Shown here piece after piece: positions 8,822-18,671 of a stretch of DNA of 40,938 nucleotides. Numbering within the stretch: the first letter of the stretch is position 1; every line of letters begins with the position of its first letter. The translations under genes were made by a program, and so were the position numbers. Where the stretch lies: the NCBI GenBank assembly GCA_001804785.1, contig MHBG01000016.1, positions 1 through 40,938 of the forward strand, in the 5' to 3' direction. The notes beneath the pieces were generated by a model that saw only the letters and a program-made list of their open reading frames with translations, did no database searches and had not been told where the DNA came from. Source of the stretch: Lentisphaerae bacterium GWF2_45_14. GTDB lineage: Bacteria > Verrucomicrobiota > Lentisphaeria > Victivallales > GWF2-45-14.

Positions 8822-10048
8822 TTAAATTTCGTAGACTTTGTTTGTTTTACAGGATTCCGTCGCAAGGAAGGACATGCGCGATGCGATGTAGCCGTCGTAG
8901 ACATTCGCTGGAGGCTTTATATCATTGCAGACGAAACCGTTGATCGCATTTATTATTTCTATATCGGCGCCGAAATGACCGGTCCCGTCGTTGTGGTATT
9001 TTCCTCTTGCATCGATTGTCATATGCTCTCTTCCATAGTCATAGTCCACTTCGATTTTTCCGGAGACTCTTTCAAGTCGGAGCTTGCCTTTGTCCCCGAC
9101 AACTTCCAGTGTTTCCATGTCTTCCGTGTGGTAGCCGAAGACTGAGAGAAAAAGCTGTCCCTTTATTCCGTTTTCGTATGAGATATTGACAATGGCATGG
9201 TCGATCGTGTTAGTGTCTTTAGCGTAGACGCATTTGTCCTTTGCTAGAAACTCGTCTTTTGAGTTAACTGCTGTTTTGATGTATATCGGGCTTTGTCGTT
9301 GGCTCTGGTTTTTGAAATCCTCATTGTATGAGAATCTGTATTCGCAATTCTTGTCGCATTCGTTGCACCATTCTGGATAGGCGTCTTGAGGCGTGTATAC
9401 GCTTCGCCCGCCCATTGCCGAGATCATTTGCGGCTTTGCACCGGAAAACCAGTTTAGAACGTCAAAGTGATGCGCGCTTTTTTCGTTTAAGACACCCCCT
9501 GAATATTCGACCTGGCTGTACCATTTGTGAAAATATGATGGGTGATGGATCACTGATCTCATTAGAGTCATTTTTACATTGCCGATCCATCCTTTGTCAA
9601 TGATTTCTTTTGCCCTTCTCCATGTATTTTCATAGCGCCGCGTGAATCCGACCATTGCATTTTTTTTGTTATTTTCAGTCCATGCGTCATACATATTGTC
9701 GATGGCTTCCATTGAATGCGCCAGTGGTTTTTCGCAAAAAACGCGCTTGCCTTTCTTGAGCGCATATCTGAACGGTTCCTCATGGAAAAATTGAGGAGCT
9801 GTTATCATTATAAGATCAAGATCGTCGTTGTCGATCAATTCTTTATAGTCGGAATAAGTTCTGACCTTTGTTGGCTTTCCGGCTTCGCTAAACACTCTTT
9901 CAATGCTTTCCTTGGATTCCTGTGCTCTTTCTTCGTATTTATCGCATAGGGATGCCACGCGCATATTATGATTCGAGTAAGCTATGCTTCTTGCAAGGCC
10001 GAGACCCCTGCCGCCGGCTCCGATTATCCCGACTTTTTTATCTTTCAT
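8822..10048 (-). CDS. Gfo/Idh/MocA-family oxidoreductase
   Basis: The protein has 408 residues. It starts with a Rossmann NAD(P) site, KVGIIGAGGRGLGLA, and carries the family's VFCEKPLAHS motif with the catalytic-site Lys. The C-terminal half holds the substrate-binding sheet, with NEKSAHHFDVLNWFSGA, whose histidines are typical of the active site. A cysteine-rich insertion (WCNECDKNCEYRF) recalls the Cys cluster seen in some members. It probably oxidises or reduces a sugar or cyclitol in the cytoplasm. AGGAAT precedes the ATG; the gene lies 34 bp after the ROK regulator and 12 bp before the DUF3604 gene. The sugar cannot be told. Confidence 0.9.
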   Translation of the reverse strand: MKDKKVGIIGAGGRGLGLARSIAYSNHNMRVASLCDKYEERAQESKESIERVFSEAGKPTKVRTYSDYKELIDNDDLDLIMITAPQFFHEEPFRYALKKGKRVFCEKPLAHSMEAIDNMYDAWTENNKKNAMVGFTRRYENTWRRAKEIIDKGWIGNVKMTLMRSVIHHPSYFHKWYSQVEYSGGVLNEKSAHHFDVLNWFSGAKPQMISAMGGRSVYTPQDAYPEWCNECDKNCEYRFSYNEDFKNQSQRQSPIYIKTAVNSKDEFLAKDKCVYAKDTNTIDHAIVNISYENGIKGQLFLSVFGYHTEDMETLEVVGDKGKLRLERVSGKIEVDYDYGREHMTIDARGKYHNDGTGHFGADIEIINAINGFVCNDIKPPANVYDGYIASRMSFLATESCKTNKVYEI

Positions 10049-10082
10049 TTTTTATTCCTGAGATTGTTGTTGTATTTTAAAG

Positions 10083-11267
10083 TTAAAATAAATTTTCATA
10101 GATCTTTGATGAGGCGCCGATAAGAATTCCGTTTTTTCTTTTGTCCGGCTCGGCCAGCCGCAAGTCTCTGTTTTTTGAATGGAACATCATTGTTTTCAAG
10201 GGTTCCAATATTTCTTTGGATGCGAAATCCCTGTTTTCCTGTATGACTCGCCCTGATAATATTATGCAATCAGGATCAAGCAATCCTATGGCTCCAAGTA
10301 TTTGGCGCCTCAAGTAAGAAGCCCCTTTTTCCAGTATTGCTTTTGCGTTGGAATCTCCATTGGATAATGCGTTGAAAATTGACGCAGCAGCTTTTTGCCT
10401 GTCGAAAGTGAAGGTCTTTTCCGTTTTCGGGAGAGATTCGAACTGGGCTATGAAACCTTGTTCTGAAAAATACATTTGCAGACATCCAGAATTTCCGCAT
10501 GGACATTTCACGCCTTTTTCATCCACTACTACATGTCCGATTTCTCCGGCCATTAAATTAGAACCGGCGTATATTTGCCCGTCAATGATAATTGCGCTTC
10601 CAATTCCTGTACCTACATTTATATAAAAGAGGGTCTTTGCTTTTTTATTCAAAGTTTCATTATATTCCGCCAGTGCCTGAAGACAGACATTGGTTTCAAT
10701 AAAAACGGGAAGGCCGCAGTCTTTTTTCAGAAGTTCCGCTACCGGAATATTGGACCAGTTAAATTTGGCTGAATAAATGCAGATGCCTTCTTTTGAGTCA
10801 ATTACTCCAGGCATGCCCACTCCTATTCCGCGTATTTTTTCTTTGCCTATTCCCGACTTTTTGATTATTTTATTAAGATTTTTTCCTATTTCTGCAATTG
10901 CTTTGTCGGATGACTGGGAAAAATCTATCTTACTTGACCTTTCGTTTTCTATTTCGCAATCCATGTTCGAGATAGCGAATACACATTCATTCCAATCAAG
11001 GGATGCTGTGACAAAACAAGCTCCTTTTTTATTTATTTCTATCAGGGCTGGTTTTCTCCCGCCTAATGAAGAAGCCTTGCCATGACCGCTTATTTTGATA
11101 AGCTTTTCTTTTTTTAATTCGTTGACAATAGAAGCAACAGTCATTTTGCTGAGACCAGTCATTTGGCATAGTTCCGTCTGGAGTGTCGTGTCATTTTTAT
11201 TTTTTATATGCCGCAGTATTATACTCTTATTGCGAGTTCTTTTCTGGAGCAAACTGTCATGATTCAT
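10083..11267 (-). CDS. ROK-family transcriptional regulator (NagC/XylR-like)
   Basis: The protein has 394 residues, the usual ROK repressor length. Residues about 15-70 form the winged helix (LRHIKNKNDTTLQTELCQMT, then LSKMTVASIVNELKKEKLI). The ROK domain follows: IRGIGVGMPGVIDSKEG, LFYINVGTGIGSAIIIDG, AGEIGHVVVDEKG and the zinc-binding CPCGNSGCLQMY. The sequence at the sugar-kinase active-site Asp reads IETNVCLQALAEYN, without the NDAN form of active kinases, so it should bind a sugar without phosphorylating it. It is the first gene of the operon 11267-6714 and probably controls it. A good promoter lies at 11338-11311. Confidence 0.92.
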   Translation of the reverse strand: MNHDSLLQKRTRNKSIILRHIKNKNDTTLQTELCQMTGLSKMTVASIVNELKKEKLIKISGHGKASSLGGRKPALIEINKKGACFVTASLDWNECVFAISNMDCEIENERSSKIDFSQSSDKAIAEIGKNLNKIIKKSGIGKEKIRGIGVGMPGVIDSKEGICIYSAKFNWSNIPVAELLKKDCGLPVFIETNVCLQALAEYNETLNKKAKTLFYINVGTGIGSAIIIDGQIYAGSNLMAGEIGHVVVDEKGVKCPCGNSGCLQMYFSEQGFIAQFESLPKTEKTFTFDRQKAAASIFNALSNGDSNAKAILEKGASYLRRQILGAIGLLDPDCIILSGRVIQENRDFASKEILEPLKTMMFHSKNRDLRLAEPDKRKNGILIGASSKIYENLF

Positions 11268-11310
11268 TTTTTTATTCCGGTTGGTTTGAACTCTTTACTT
11301 ACTATCTTTA

Positions 11311-11338
11311 AATATAGTGTTATTCTCTAAAAAGTCAA
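11311..11338 (-). promoter_or_regulatory. Sigma70-like promoter of the ROK operon
   Basis: The minus strand shows TTGACT (11338-11333), a 16-bp spacer and TATATT (11316-11311), 43 bp before the ROK ATG at 11267. It is back to back with the promoter of the gene at 11530, so the 262-bp divergent region serves both carbohydrate operons. Confidence 0.6.
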
Positions 11339-11475
11339 CACTGTCATCCCATAATTTTTAAATTTTGCTGATTTTCGGGTGATCCGTCATCCTTTCAAAT
11401 TTTCAATTCCCTATGGGATGGCTGTGGAACTATTATATAATTTTGAGGTTTTTACCGGGAAAGGGAAGAAAGGTA

Positions 11476-11504
11476 TTGACAAAAATAGGCCCTTGCATTA
11501 TACT
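11476..11504 (+). promoter_or_regulatory. Near-consensus sigma70 promoter of the GntR/LacI-type regulator
   Basis: A perfect TTGACA (11476-11481), a 17-bp spacer and TATACT (11499-11504) stand about 26 bp before the ATG at 11530. It is one of the best promoter matches in the window and probably starts the 11530-24090 gene series. Confidence 0.7.
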
Positions 11505-11514
11505 ATAAGTATAA
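11498..11514. promoter_or_regulatory. 17-bp perfect inverted repeat over the -10, probable operator
   Basis: TTATACT-ATA-AGTATAA is a perfect 7-bp inverted repeat with a 3-bp centre that covers the whole -10 hexamer and the likely transcription start. A bound dimer would block RNA polymerase. The regulator encoded immediately downstream is the obvious candidate for autorepression. Confidence 0.55.
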
Positions 11515-11529
11515 CAAAGGTACAACAAA

Positions 11530-12651
11530 ATGGTTTTGGCAGTGAGTGCGCATGGACTGAAGGGAAAAAGAATCAAAGAAGAGCTCGAGCAGGAGATAGT
11601 CTCCGGAGCGATGGGCCCGTCCGGCACGGCCTTTATGACAACGAGGGAGCTGGCGGTTGCTAAAGACGTGTCGCTCAAGACCGCACACCGAATCGTCGGA
11701 ATGCTTCGCGACAGCGGATTTCTGGAACTTAGCGGGAAGCGCCATCACATCAGATATTCAGTAAGGCGTAATGAAAAAACTTTGATAGGGCTTCTGGTGA
11801 CATGTCTCGAGAACCCATTTTTCTCAAGCCTCTCAAGAAACATAGAGGACGCCGCACGCGCCATGAATACGGAACTCATTATCGCCGCGAGCAATTATAG
11901 CGCTGAAGGTGAAAGAGAAAAGCTTGACATGTTTTGCCGCCGCGGAGTCTCCGGGATACTGGCCTGTCCTTGGAGTGTGGACGAGAATGAGAGCGCCTAT
12001 TTGAATCTATCCGTACCATACGTACTTATCGGGCGCAGGCTCAAAAATAAAAAAGCGGACAGCGTTCTTGTGAACGACCAGATGGCGGCCCAGAAAGTCG
12101 CGGCACACTTTATCGAATGCGGACTTCGTGATTTTGCGTATGTCGGACCTTCCGGGCTTTCGCGTGACGAGCGGTTGCTGGGTTTCCGCAACGGACTTGC
12201 CAATGAAGGAATGGAACTGCGTCAGGAGAACATTCTTTATCTGGAGAACATGAGTTCACGGCGCGACCTGGAATCAATCGCAAAACTTCTTAATAATCGC
12301 AAGAAAAGGTTGGCGGTATTCTGTTTTCACGATCTTCTGGCAGTCAGGATGCTTAACGCCTGCAATAAACTGGGAATAAAGGTGCCGGACGACGCGGCGA
12401 TAGCCGGGTTCGACAATCTGCCGACAGCATCCGAGGTATATCCGGCTTTGACATCAATAAGTTACCCCATAAAGGACATGGCACGGATTGCTTTTGAAAC
12501 ACTGGAATCCAAGATAGCGTCAAAGGAAACATCGACAGGAATAGCACGCTATCTCGAACCGGAACTGATTGTCAGAGAAAGCACGATGGCGGGCGGAAAA
12601 AACGGTTCAGCAGTCTTTGCGCAGGATTACGCAATGTTCTATGCGTCATGA
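11530..12651 (+). CDS. GntR-type HTH / LacI-type sugar-binding transcriptional regulator
   Basis: The protein has 373 residues. Residues about 10-75 form a GntR-type winged helix (KRIKEELEQEIVSG, TTRELAVAKDVSLKTAHRIV, LRDSGFLEL). From residue about 80 a LacI/periplasmic-binding-like effector domain follows: TLIGLLVTCLENPFFSSLSR, GVSGILACPW, SVLVNDQMAAQKVAAHFIEC, YVGPSGLSRDERLLGFRNGL, LAVFCFHDLLAVRMLNACN and DDAAIAGFDNLP. This combined architecture (AraR-like) represses sugar genes until a sugar binds. AAAGG sits 9 nt before the ATG. It heads the plus-strand carbohydrate locus and probably controls itself through the dyad at 11498-11514. Confidence 0.92.
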   Translation: MVLAVSAHGLKGKRIKEELEQEIVSGAMGPSGTAFMTTRELAVAKDVSLKTAHRIVGMLRDSGFLELSGKRHHIRYSVRRNEKTLIGLLVTCLENPFFSSLSRNIEDAARAMNTELIIAASNYSAEGEREKLDMFCRRGVSGILACPWSVDENESAYLNLSVPYVLIGRRLKNKKADSVLVNDQMAAQKVAAHFIECGLRDFAYVGPSGLSRDERLLGFRNGLANEGMELRQENILYLENMSSRRDLESIAKLLNNRKKRLAVFCFHDLLAVRMLNACNKLGIKVPDDAAIAGFDNLPTASEVYPALTSISYPIKDMARIAFETLESKIASKETSTGIARYLEPELIVRESTMAGGKNGSAVFAQDYAMFYAS

Positions 12652-12704
12652 AAAAATAAATTATATACATTAATCAAATTAATAATAGTAGTAAGGATAA
12701 AATT

Positions 12705-13736
12705 ATGGCAATCAAAAGAACCGCGATAAGTTATTATGGACTTGGCTACGTTGAACACGCCGAACGCGACTTTGCGGAGATGCTCGAACACGGCTGCAGC
12801 ACCGTGATACTGGCGGTTACGGAATTCGACTTCGACTTCTGGCGGCCCAACATTCCGAAAATCGTAGACAAGGCTCATCAGATGGGGCTGAAAGTATTGA
12901 TAGACCCATGGGGCATCGGCAAATATTTTGGTGGCGAACAGGTAAGCCTCTTCCTTCAGAACAATATCGAAAATAGACAGGTCTCGGCGTTTACCGGCGA
13001 AAAGCTTCCGCATGCGTGTTTCAATACAAACTCATTCCGCGACTACTTCCAAAGGTTCTGCCTGAATCTCGCGGCTGAAACCGACGCGGACGGCTTTTTC
13101 TGGGACGAACCTCATTACGGATTTCCGAAGGCCTACGCATCCATAACCGGCGGAGCGGGCGACGACTGGAGCTGCCGCTGTCCCGTCTGCATGAAGAAAT
13201 TTTACGACTATTACGGCTATGAAATGCCAAAGATAATGAATGACGATGTGAAGCAGTTCCGCTGGCGCGAAGCCCTCTTCATCCTAAGCGATACCTCAAG
13301 GAAACTAAAAGAGCTGAAAGCAAAACTCGAAATAACCTGCTGCGTCCACGCTACAATGAACAACTATTACGTTACCGAACAGCGCGGCTACGACAACTGG
13401 GACATGGTCGCCTCATGCCCGTACTTCGACGTATTTTCGACGACTATAATAAGCTGGGAACTGCCGTTCCACTTCTTCGAAAACATTACGGCCCGTACAG
13501 TCGCGGCGGCAAAGAAATACGGCAAGGAATCCGAGCGCTGGCTCATGGGCTATTACAAGCAGCCCGCCGACTTCGCGCTAATCGACAAGGTCGTGGATCT
13601 CTATGACTCAATGGGCGTAGACCGTTTGGCCTCATGGACCTACCGCGGCGGCTACGGGACAGTACTTGCCCCGCCGGATGCGCTCAAACTCTGGGACAGC
13701 ATCGGGAAAAACTATAAACGCGTATTAAAAAAGTAA
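12705..13736 (+). CDS. Putative TIM-barrel glycan-active protein (unrecognised family)
   Basis: I cannot name the family. The 343-residue product has no signal peptide. It alternates strands and helices as a TIM barrel does: TVILAVTEFDFDFW, LKVLIDPWGIG, ADGFFWDEPHYGF, LEITCCVHATM and YFDVFSTTIISW. GFFWDEPH places Asp and Glu at the end of a strand, as in glycosidase-like or GH-related hypothetical proteins. A CRCPVCMKKFYDYYG motif holds three Cys and looks like a small metal or structural knuckle. AAGGA precedes the ATG. The gene sits 53 bp after the regulator and 14 bp before the SIS gene, so it is in a sugar operon. Confidence 0.7.
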   Translation: MAIKRTAISYYGLGYVEHAERDFAEMLEHGCSTVILAVTEFDFDFWRPNIPKIVDKAHQMGLKVLIDPWGIGKYFGGEQVSLFLQNNIENRQVSAFTGEKLPHACFNTNSFRDYFQRFCLNLAAETDADGFFWDEPHYGFPKAYASITGGAGDDWSCRCPVCMKKFYDYYGYEMPKIMNDDVKQFRWREALFILSDTSRKLKELKAKLEITCCVHATMNNYYVTEQRGYDNWDMVASCPYFDVFSTTIISWELPFHFFENITARTVAAAKKYGKESERWLMGYYKQPADFALIDKVVDLYDSMGVDRLASWTYRGGYGTVLAPPDALKLWDSIGKNYKRVLKK

Positions 13737-13750
13737 AAAGGGAGATAAAA

Positions 13751-14503
13751 ATGTTAAACGATTTCGGTTATGTGGAAAAGGCATTCGCGAACATCAAGCG
13801 CGTAATGGAAGAACAGGGCGAAAATATTAAGAAGGCCGCATCATTGATGGCCGACGCCATAGCTGCCGACAAGCTCATAAATGTCTATGGCGGTGGTGGG
13901 CATACCACGCTTGTCATGGGTGAAATGTTTTTTCGCGCCGGGGGACTTTCGAACATCAACCCAATCATGGAGACAGGGATATCGGTCTTCAATCAGGCGC
14001 TGAAATATCTCGAACTGGAACGCTGCGAGAATTTCGGGCGTTCAGTGATGAAGTACTACGATCTCCAGAAAGACGATGTACTCATTATTTTCCACAATAT
14101 CGGAATCAATGCCGCGACTATCGACGCCGCGCTCGAAGCAAAAGAAAAAGGCGTCAAAATCATAGCCGTTTCCAGCTCGTACTGGCAGAATGAAATGTCC
14201 GCGGACCACTTCATACGCCATTCCAGCAAAAAGAACCTTTTCGAACTTGCGGATGTATGCATCGACGACTATAACCCGGTAGGCGATTCAATCGTAAACG
14301 TACCCGGCTTTGAAACGCCAATAGCTCCGGTTTCGAACGTTGTCGACTTCACTATCGCGCATCTTATCGAGATCGAGACGATTCGCCAGTGCGTCGAACG
14401 CGGTATCACTCCTCCGGTATGGAACAGCGCAAACGCCCCCGGCGGCGACGAGAAAAACGCAGCATACTTGAAAAAATACAAATCAAGGGTTAAATCTCTG
14501 TAA
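13751..14503 (+). CDS. SIS-domain sugar isomerase-like protein (UPF0309-type)
   Basis: The 250-residue protein is a single SIS (phosphosugar-binding) domain. Typical pieces are [23 protein letters not shown] near residue 40, [20 protein letters not shown] near 115, KIIAVSSS near 138 and [14 protein letters not shown] near 175; the last resembles the APVGDA loop of UPF0309 proteins. Members bind or isomerise phosphosugars in the cytoplasm. GGGAGA precedes the ATG. The last four codons and stop lie within a 131-bp block that is repeated at 18541-18671. Confidence 0.88.
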   Translation: MLNDFGYVEKAFANIKRVMEEQGENIKKAASLMADAIAADKLINVYGGGGHTTLVMGEMFFRAGGLSNINPIMETGISVFNQALKYLELERCENFGRSVMKYYDLQKDDVLIIFHNIGINAATIDAALEAKEKGVKIIAVSSSYWQNEMSADHFIRHSSKKNLFELADVCIDDYNPVGDSIVNVPGFETPIAPVSNVVDFTIAHLIEIETIRQCVERGITPPVWNSANAPGGDEKNAAYLKKYKSRVKSL

Positions 14504-14620
14504 ACGAAAAGAGGGGGACACAATGCCAGTCGCGCATAAAAAAACATACAAGCTGTTTATTTGGAAGAACTTTACTCTCATTGAACTGCTCGTTGTTATT
14601 TCGATAATCGCGATTCTGGC
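14490..14620 (+). repeat. 131-bp repeat block A, copy 1 (leader and N-terminus of pseudopilin gene)
   Basis: Matches 18541-18671 with only two mismatches and no gap. It spans the end of the SIS gene, the GAGGGGG ribosome binding site, the start codon and the hydrophobic-helix codons of the pseudopilin gene. Identity breaks off abruptly after the GCGATTCTGGC at its end. Confidence 0.9.
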
Positions 14621-15275
14621 AAGTCTTCTTCTTCCGGCGCTTAAACGTTCCCGCGAGAAAGCAAAAGAAGTTCAGTGCGTCAGCAATATCAGACAGTGCC
14701 TGATGGGCAGTATGCAGTATGCGGGAGATTACTACGGGTTCACGCCTCCGGCTTATGTTCCTCTATATACGATTTCTGGACCAAACGGAAGCATAAACGG
14801 CGGTGACGTCCGATGGGCTGGAATGCTCTATGTTATGGCATATCTTTCGAATATGGATGTATTTGTCTGTCCGAGCGAGCTTACCACAGTGAAAACGGTT
14901 TTTCCCGAATACAACTTTGCAAGAATGCAGACTTTCTCCTATGCCATAACCTACAACTACAGCACGGCCCCCGGCAACATGAGCGCATTTACAAATATTT
15001 ATAAGCAGGACGACCCGTCGCGAAAAATACTGCTTGCCGAGGCGGTATATTACATGACCTACAGCAGCGTCAACAAATGGCTGCCGACTTCATATGTCTC
15101 GTATTACAATGGCCCTCCGGCATCTACGACGGACCGGGTACCTTATCTGAAGCATTTCGGAAAATCCAATGCCGCATACATGGACGGACATGCATCCGGG
15201 GCTAAGGCTGAAAATTTCAGACAGAGCGGGATATTGGGCGGGCGTAATAAAAACCTTCTGCCGGTCGCGTTCTGA
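14523..15275 (+). CDS. Pseudopilin with H-X9-DG signature (module 1)
   Basis: The 250-residue protein starts [20 protein letters not shown], a 16-residue prepilin leader with Asn rather than Gly before the processed Phe, followed by the hydrophobic [20 protein letters not shown] helix with Glu at +5. The C-terminal signature is an exact H-X9-DG ([17 protein letters not shown]). It should be an inner-membrane pseudopilin; its partner is unknown. GAGGGGG lies 5-10 nt before the ATG. A secreted DUF4091 enzyme follows after 59 bp. It is paralogous to the gene at 18574, with near-identical DNA at the start, in the middle and at the end and diverged DNA in between. Confidence 0.92.
   Translation: MPVAHKKTYKLFIWKNFTLIELLVVISIIAILASLLLPALKRSREKAKEVQCVSNIRQCLMGSMQYAGDYYGFTPPAYVPLYTISGPNGSINGGDVRWAGMLYVMAYLSNMDVFVCPSELTTVKTVFPEYNFARMQTFSYAITYNYSTAPGNMSAFTNIYKQDDPSRKILLAEAVYYMTYSSVNKWLPTSYVSYYNGPPASTTDRVPYLKHFGKSNAAYMDGHASGAKAENFRQSGILGGRNKNLLPVAF
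14724..14812 (+). repeat. 89-bp repeat block B, copy 1 (inside pseudopilin gene)
   Basis: Matches 18775-18863 with two mismatches and no gap. It encodes the GDYYGFTPP to GDDVRW segment. About 100 bp between blocks A and B are clearly diverged, mainly at synonymous sites. Confidence 0.88.
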
Positions 15276-15334
15276 CGGCTGAAGATAAACATGTACTAAA
15301 AGAACTATTAGCATACAAAACTAGGAGATGTTTC

Positions 15335-18300
15335 ATGTCAGGATTGAAAAGAAAGTTCATGACCGCACTGGCGCTGATTGCGCTGGCATTCGTAACGGCG
15401 GAATCAGCGGAAGTATATAAGGAAAATTTCAACAATTATTCAAACGCAAGCAAAAACGGACTCAGAAAAGCCGTTGAAGTCAAAGGCGTTCCCGGACTAA
15501 AATATGCGTTGCGCCTCGAAACAATAATGGATAAAAAAGAGAAGCCCATCTATTTGTCTTGGAACAGTTCTTTTTTTGACATCGGAGTCGCCGACGAAGT
15601 CACCGTTGACTATTTTATGAAACCGGAAACCGATTCGACGCGCTATGCTCTCTTCGTAAAAGACAAAAAAGGAAATCAGCTGGTTGCCCCGATAATCAGG
15701 GAAGGCTTTATCGAATGCTGTTCACTTGGAAGGTGGGCAAAGGCAGCACCATTAAAATACGACACATGGCATCATATACGCTATGCGATACACCTGCTTT
15801 CCGAAACATACGATCTTTATGTAGACGATATGGAAAAACCGAAAGCCAGCGGAATCAAATACCGTATTCCTGAATGCGGGGTACCTGCAAGTCTTTGGTC
15901 GGAAGGGGCCGAAACGACAGCCTCCGTGTCATACTTCGCACAGATTACCGTAAACGCCGAAAAAGCGCCGATATTTCCCCCCGCAACACTTGCAACCCAA
16001 CCCCACTACATAGGCGGCGCGGTTAAAACGGCAGAGGCTCCGGTAATCGACGGAAAAGGCGGAGACGAATGCTGGAAAAACGCGCAAACCTTCTACATAG
16101 ACAAGGAAGGATCAGAAATCAAGGAAAAAAGTTCTGCAAAACTTCTATGGGATGACAAGAACCTGTATATACTTTTCCAGGCCGATGCCGCCGATATGGA
16201 AAAGCGAGCTAACGGCGAAACCGCACACGACGGCAGAGTCTGGATGGATGACTGTTTTGAAATTTTCATTGATCCGGGTTTGTCCGGAAAAGATTACGTT
16301 CACTTTGCCGGGAACAGTGTCGGCGGCCTTTACGATGCCGCGCATAAGGACGGACTTCGCGAAAATTCCTGGGAATCAGGCTGGTCGGCAATTGTAAATA
16401 AAGACAGCAACAGTTGGAGCGCTGAACTTGTAATTCCGTTCTCAACACTTGGACTTGTTCCAAAAGCCGGCGATATCTGGGGATTCAACGCCTGCCGCGA
16501 AAATCCCGCAAGTTCCGAAGTCAGCGCATGGCGGCCTCTGGAGTCCTTTCACAATCCGGAAATGTTCGGGAAAATCCTTTTTGTCGATTCAAAATACCAG
16601 GAACTGCCGCGGGAAACGCAAATCAGAATGCTCGGCGAGAAACTTTATAGAGCGGAAGACGTTCTTAAAAAAGCCTCTGCAAATGTAAAAACGGTTCAGG
16701 ATGGAGAAAACGCAGAATACTTCAATAAGCCCTGCGATGCATTGAAAAGCGAAATCAGCAAATTTGAGAAATGCCTTGGTACGTCACAAAATTTCACAGC
16801 ATTTTATAAGAATGCGATGAAGGCAAACGAACTATACGACAGCACCGTCAAGCTCTGCGCGGATGCGGAACGTCTTTCACGGTTTTTTGCCAAGGATTCC
16901 GAGAATGCGAAACGCGGTTACGTGGTATCCCTTGAAAGCTCAATGGACAAAATCCCGTTCGAAAACTATTCCGGCTCTTCGGAATCAATGCCCGAACTCA
17001 GCCTGGCTGGCCGCGAATACGGAAGTTTCCAAATGGCGGTTCTGCCAAAACCGGGTTCAAAACTGGATTCCGTCTCAATTAAGGTATCGGAGCTCAAAGA
17101 CAAGGACGGCAAAGTTCTTTCCGGTTCCAAAATCGATTCATTCATGGTAAAATATGTAAAGACCGCAAAATCATCCTCATTTCAACAGATCATTCCGGAC
17201 GCGCTCTGGCCCGGAAAAGAATTCAAATTCAATACCCCGCTGGACATGGCCCCGTTCTGGTTCGATGTATTCGTTCCGGCGGACGCTCCGGCAGGAGACT
17301 ACAGCGCGACAATCTCAATAACTCCGGGAAACTGCGAAGCTTCCGAAATACCCGTCACAGTGAAAGTTCTGCCTTTCTCTCTGCCGCTTAAAACAAGCCT
17401 GCCGACGGCGTTCTGTTTTGTTGACCATTGGGTGGAAGGTTATTATGGTGCTAAGACGCCTGAATCAAAACGCCGCGATTATTTCCAGTTTATTCTTGAT
17501 CACAGGCTTGAGCCGATGAACCTGTGGGTCGGCGGCAAAAATAAACTTGACATGAGCGAAGAAGACCTTGAATGGACCGAAAAACGCGGTAAATCGATGC
17601 TCTTTCTGCAGGTTACCAGAGGCACGAAGGATTGCGAGCAGTATTATAAGAATATGATAAAGAAATATGAGGGTAAACTCAAACCGGTATTCTTCGGATA
17701 TGACGAAATACTTATGTCCACACCGGAAAAGATTGCAGCGATGAAAGCCGCCTACAAGGAAACAAAGGAAACATTCCCGGATGTCCCGCGCCTTAACACC
17801 TCGCAGATCGATGAAAAGCTTTTCAACTATGTCGATATCTGGTGCCCGCTCTTCAATCACTTCGATAAGGCGGCTGCCGAAAGTCGCATTGCGCTGGGCG
17901 AACAAGTCTGGTGGTATCCGACGGACTACCCGCTCTCGCCTTACGCCAACTTCAATATCGATTCCGACGGCATCGATCCCAGAGTTATTTCGTGGATGAC
18001 CTGGAAACTCGATATCTCAGGCCTGCTCTACTGGGCGCTGAACCGCGAATGGCTCAGTAACTATCAGGAGGCCGAACGCCTTACCGATAAAGAAAAATAT
18101 GCCCGCGGTCTCGAATGGATGACCCCCGGAGTTCAGGAAAAGGTCAAGAAAGGCCTGCGCTGGCCCGACGTCCCGTGGATACCGTATTTCCGCAGCGTAT
18201 CTAATCCGAGCGCAGCGCCCTCCGCTACCAATGGCGGCGGAAACCTGATGTACCCCGGCCCCGACTGGCTGCCGATAGCCTCGACACGCCTTAAAAATCT

Positions 18301-18544
18301 CCGAGACGGCCTTCAGGATTATGAATATTTCGTGATTCTGAAAAAGAATCTGGAACTTCTAAAAAAACAGGGTACTGATAATAAAGAATTGATAAACAAG
18401 GCTGAAAAAGCACTCGGACTTGATAAAGTAACAGGCGGCGCTACCAGTTATACAAAAGACGCCAAGACGCTTAATGCGGCCAAAGCTGAAATAGCTGAGC
18501 TGATTATAGAAATACAGAATGAACTGAAAAAACAAAGGGATTAA
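15335..18544 (+). CDS. Large secreted glycan-active protein: LamG-like, CBM9-like and DUF4091 barrel domains
   Basis: The protein has 1069 residues. A signal peptide ([20 protein letters not shown], cleaved near AESA) is followed by a LamG-like beta-sandwich (about 30-210), a CBM9/DOMON-like carbohydrate-binding module (about 225-420; [41 protein letters not shown]), a helical linker (430-540), a beta-sandwich (560-700) and a TIM-barrel-like domain ([44 protein letters not shown]) ending in the DUF4091 signature [20 protein letters not shown]4091 proteins are thought to be glycosidases; the substrate is unknown. AGGAGA precedes the ATG. The final stop codon lies at the start of repeat block A copy 2. 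Confidence 0.88.
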   Translation: MSGLKRKFMTALALIALAFVTAESAEVYKENFNNYSNASKNGLRKAVEVKGVPGLKYALRLETIMDKKEKPIYLSWNSSFFDIGVADEVTVDYFMKPETDSTRYALFVKDKKGNQLVAPIIREGFIECCSLGRWAKAAPLKYDTWHHIRYAIHLLSETYDLYVDDMEKPKASGIKYRIPECGVPASLWSEGAETTASVSYFAQITVNAEKAPIFPPATLATQPHYIGGAVKTAEAPVIDGKGGDECWKNAQTFYIDKEGSEIKEKSSAKLLWDDKNLYILFQADAADMEKRANGETAHDGRVWMDDCFEIFIDPGLSGKDYVHFAGNSVGGLYDAAHKDGLRENSWESGWSAIVNKDSNSWSAELVIPFSTLGLVPKAGDIWGFNACRENPASSEVSAWRPLESFHNPEMFGKILFVDSKYQELPRETQIRMLGEKLYRAEDVLKKASANVKTVQDGENAEYFNKPCDALKSEISKFEKCLGTSQNFTAFYKNAMKANELYDSTVKLCADAERLSRFFAKDSENAKRGYVVSLESSMDKIPFENYSGSSESMPELSLAGREYGSFQMAVLPKPGSKLDSVSIKVSELKDKDGKVLSGSKIDSFMVKYVKTAKSSSFQQIIPDALWPGKEFKFNTPLDMAPFWFDVFVPADAPAGDYSATISITPGNCEASEIPVTVKVLPFSLPLKTSLPTAFCFVDHWVEGYYGAKTPESKRRDYFQFILDHRLEPMNLWVGGKNKLDMSEEDLEWTEKRGKSMLFLQVTRGTKDCEQYYKNMIKKYEGKLKPVFFGYDEILMSTPEKIAAMKAAYKETKETFPDVPRLNTSQIDEKLFNYVDIWCPLFNHFDKAAAESRIALGEQVWWYPTDYPLSPYANFNIDSDGIDPRVISWMTWKLDISGLLYWALNREWLSNYQEAERLTDKEKYARGLEWMTPGVQEKVKKGLRWPDVPWIPYFRSVSNPSAAPSATNGGGNLMYPGPDWLPIASTRLKNLRDGLQDYEYFVILKKNLELLKKQGTDNKELINKAEKALGLDKVTGGATSYTKDAKTLNAAKAEIAELIIEIQNELKKQRD

Positions 18545-18671
18545 ATCTCTGTAAACGAAAAGAGGGGGACACAATGCCAGTCGCGAATAAAAAAACATAC
18601 AAGCTGTTTATTTGGAAGAACTTTACTCTCATTGAACTGCTCGTTGTAATTTCGATAATCGCGATTCTGGC
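18541..18671 (+). repeat. 131-bp repeat block A, copy 2
   Basis: Matches 14490-14620 with two mismatches. The repeat includes the DNA that encoded VKSL-stop in the SIS gene; here it is read in another frame, so its first TAA (18542-18544) ends the DUF4091 gene after QRD. This shows that the copied segment began inside the 3' end of the SIS gene or an equivalent. Confidence 0.9.

Noticed and set aside
8150..9145. Long (331-codon) plus-strand open frame
   Set aside because: It lies antisense across the end of the DUF3604 gene and the Gfo/Idh gene, both with clear motifs, and its product is low in charged residues with no domain or ribosome binding site. It is a mirror frame.
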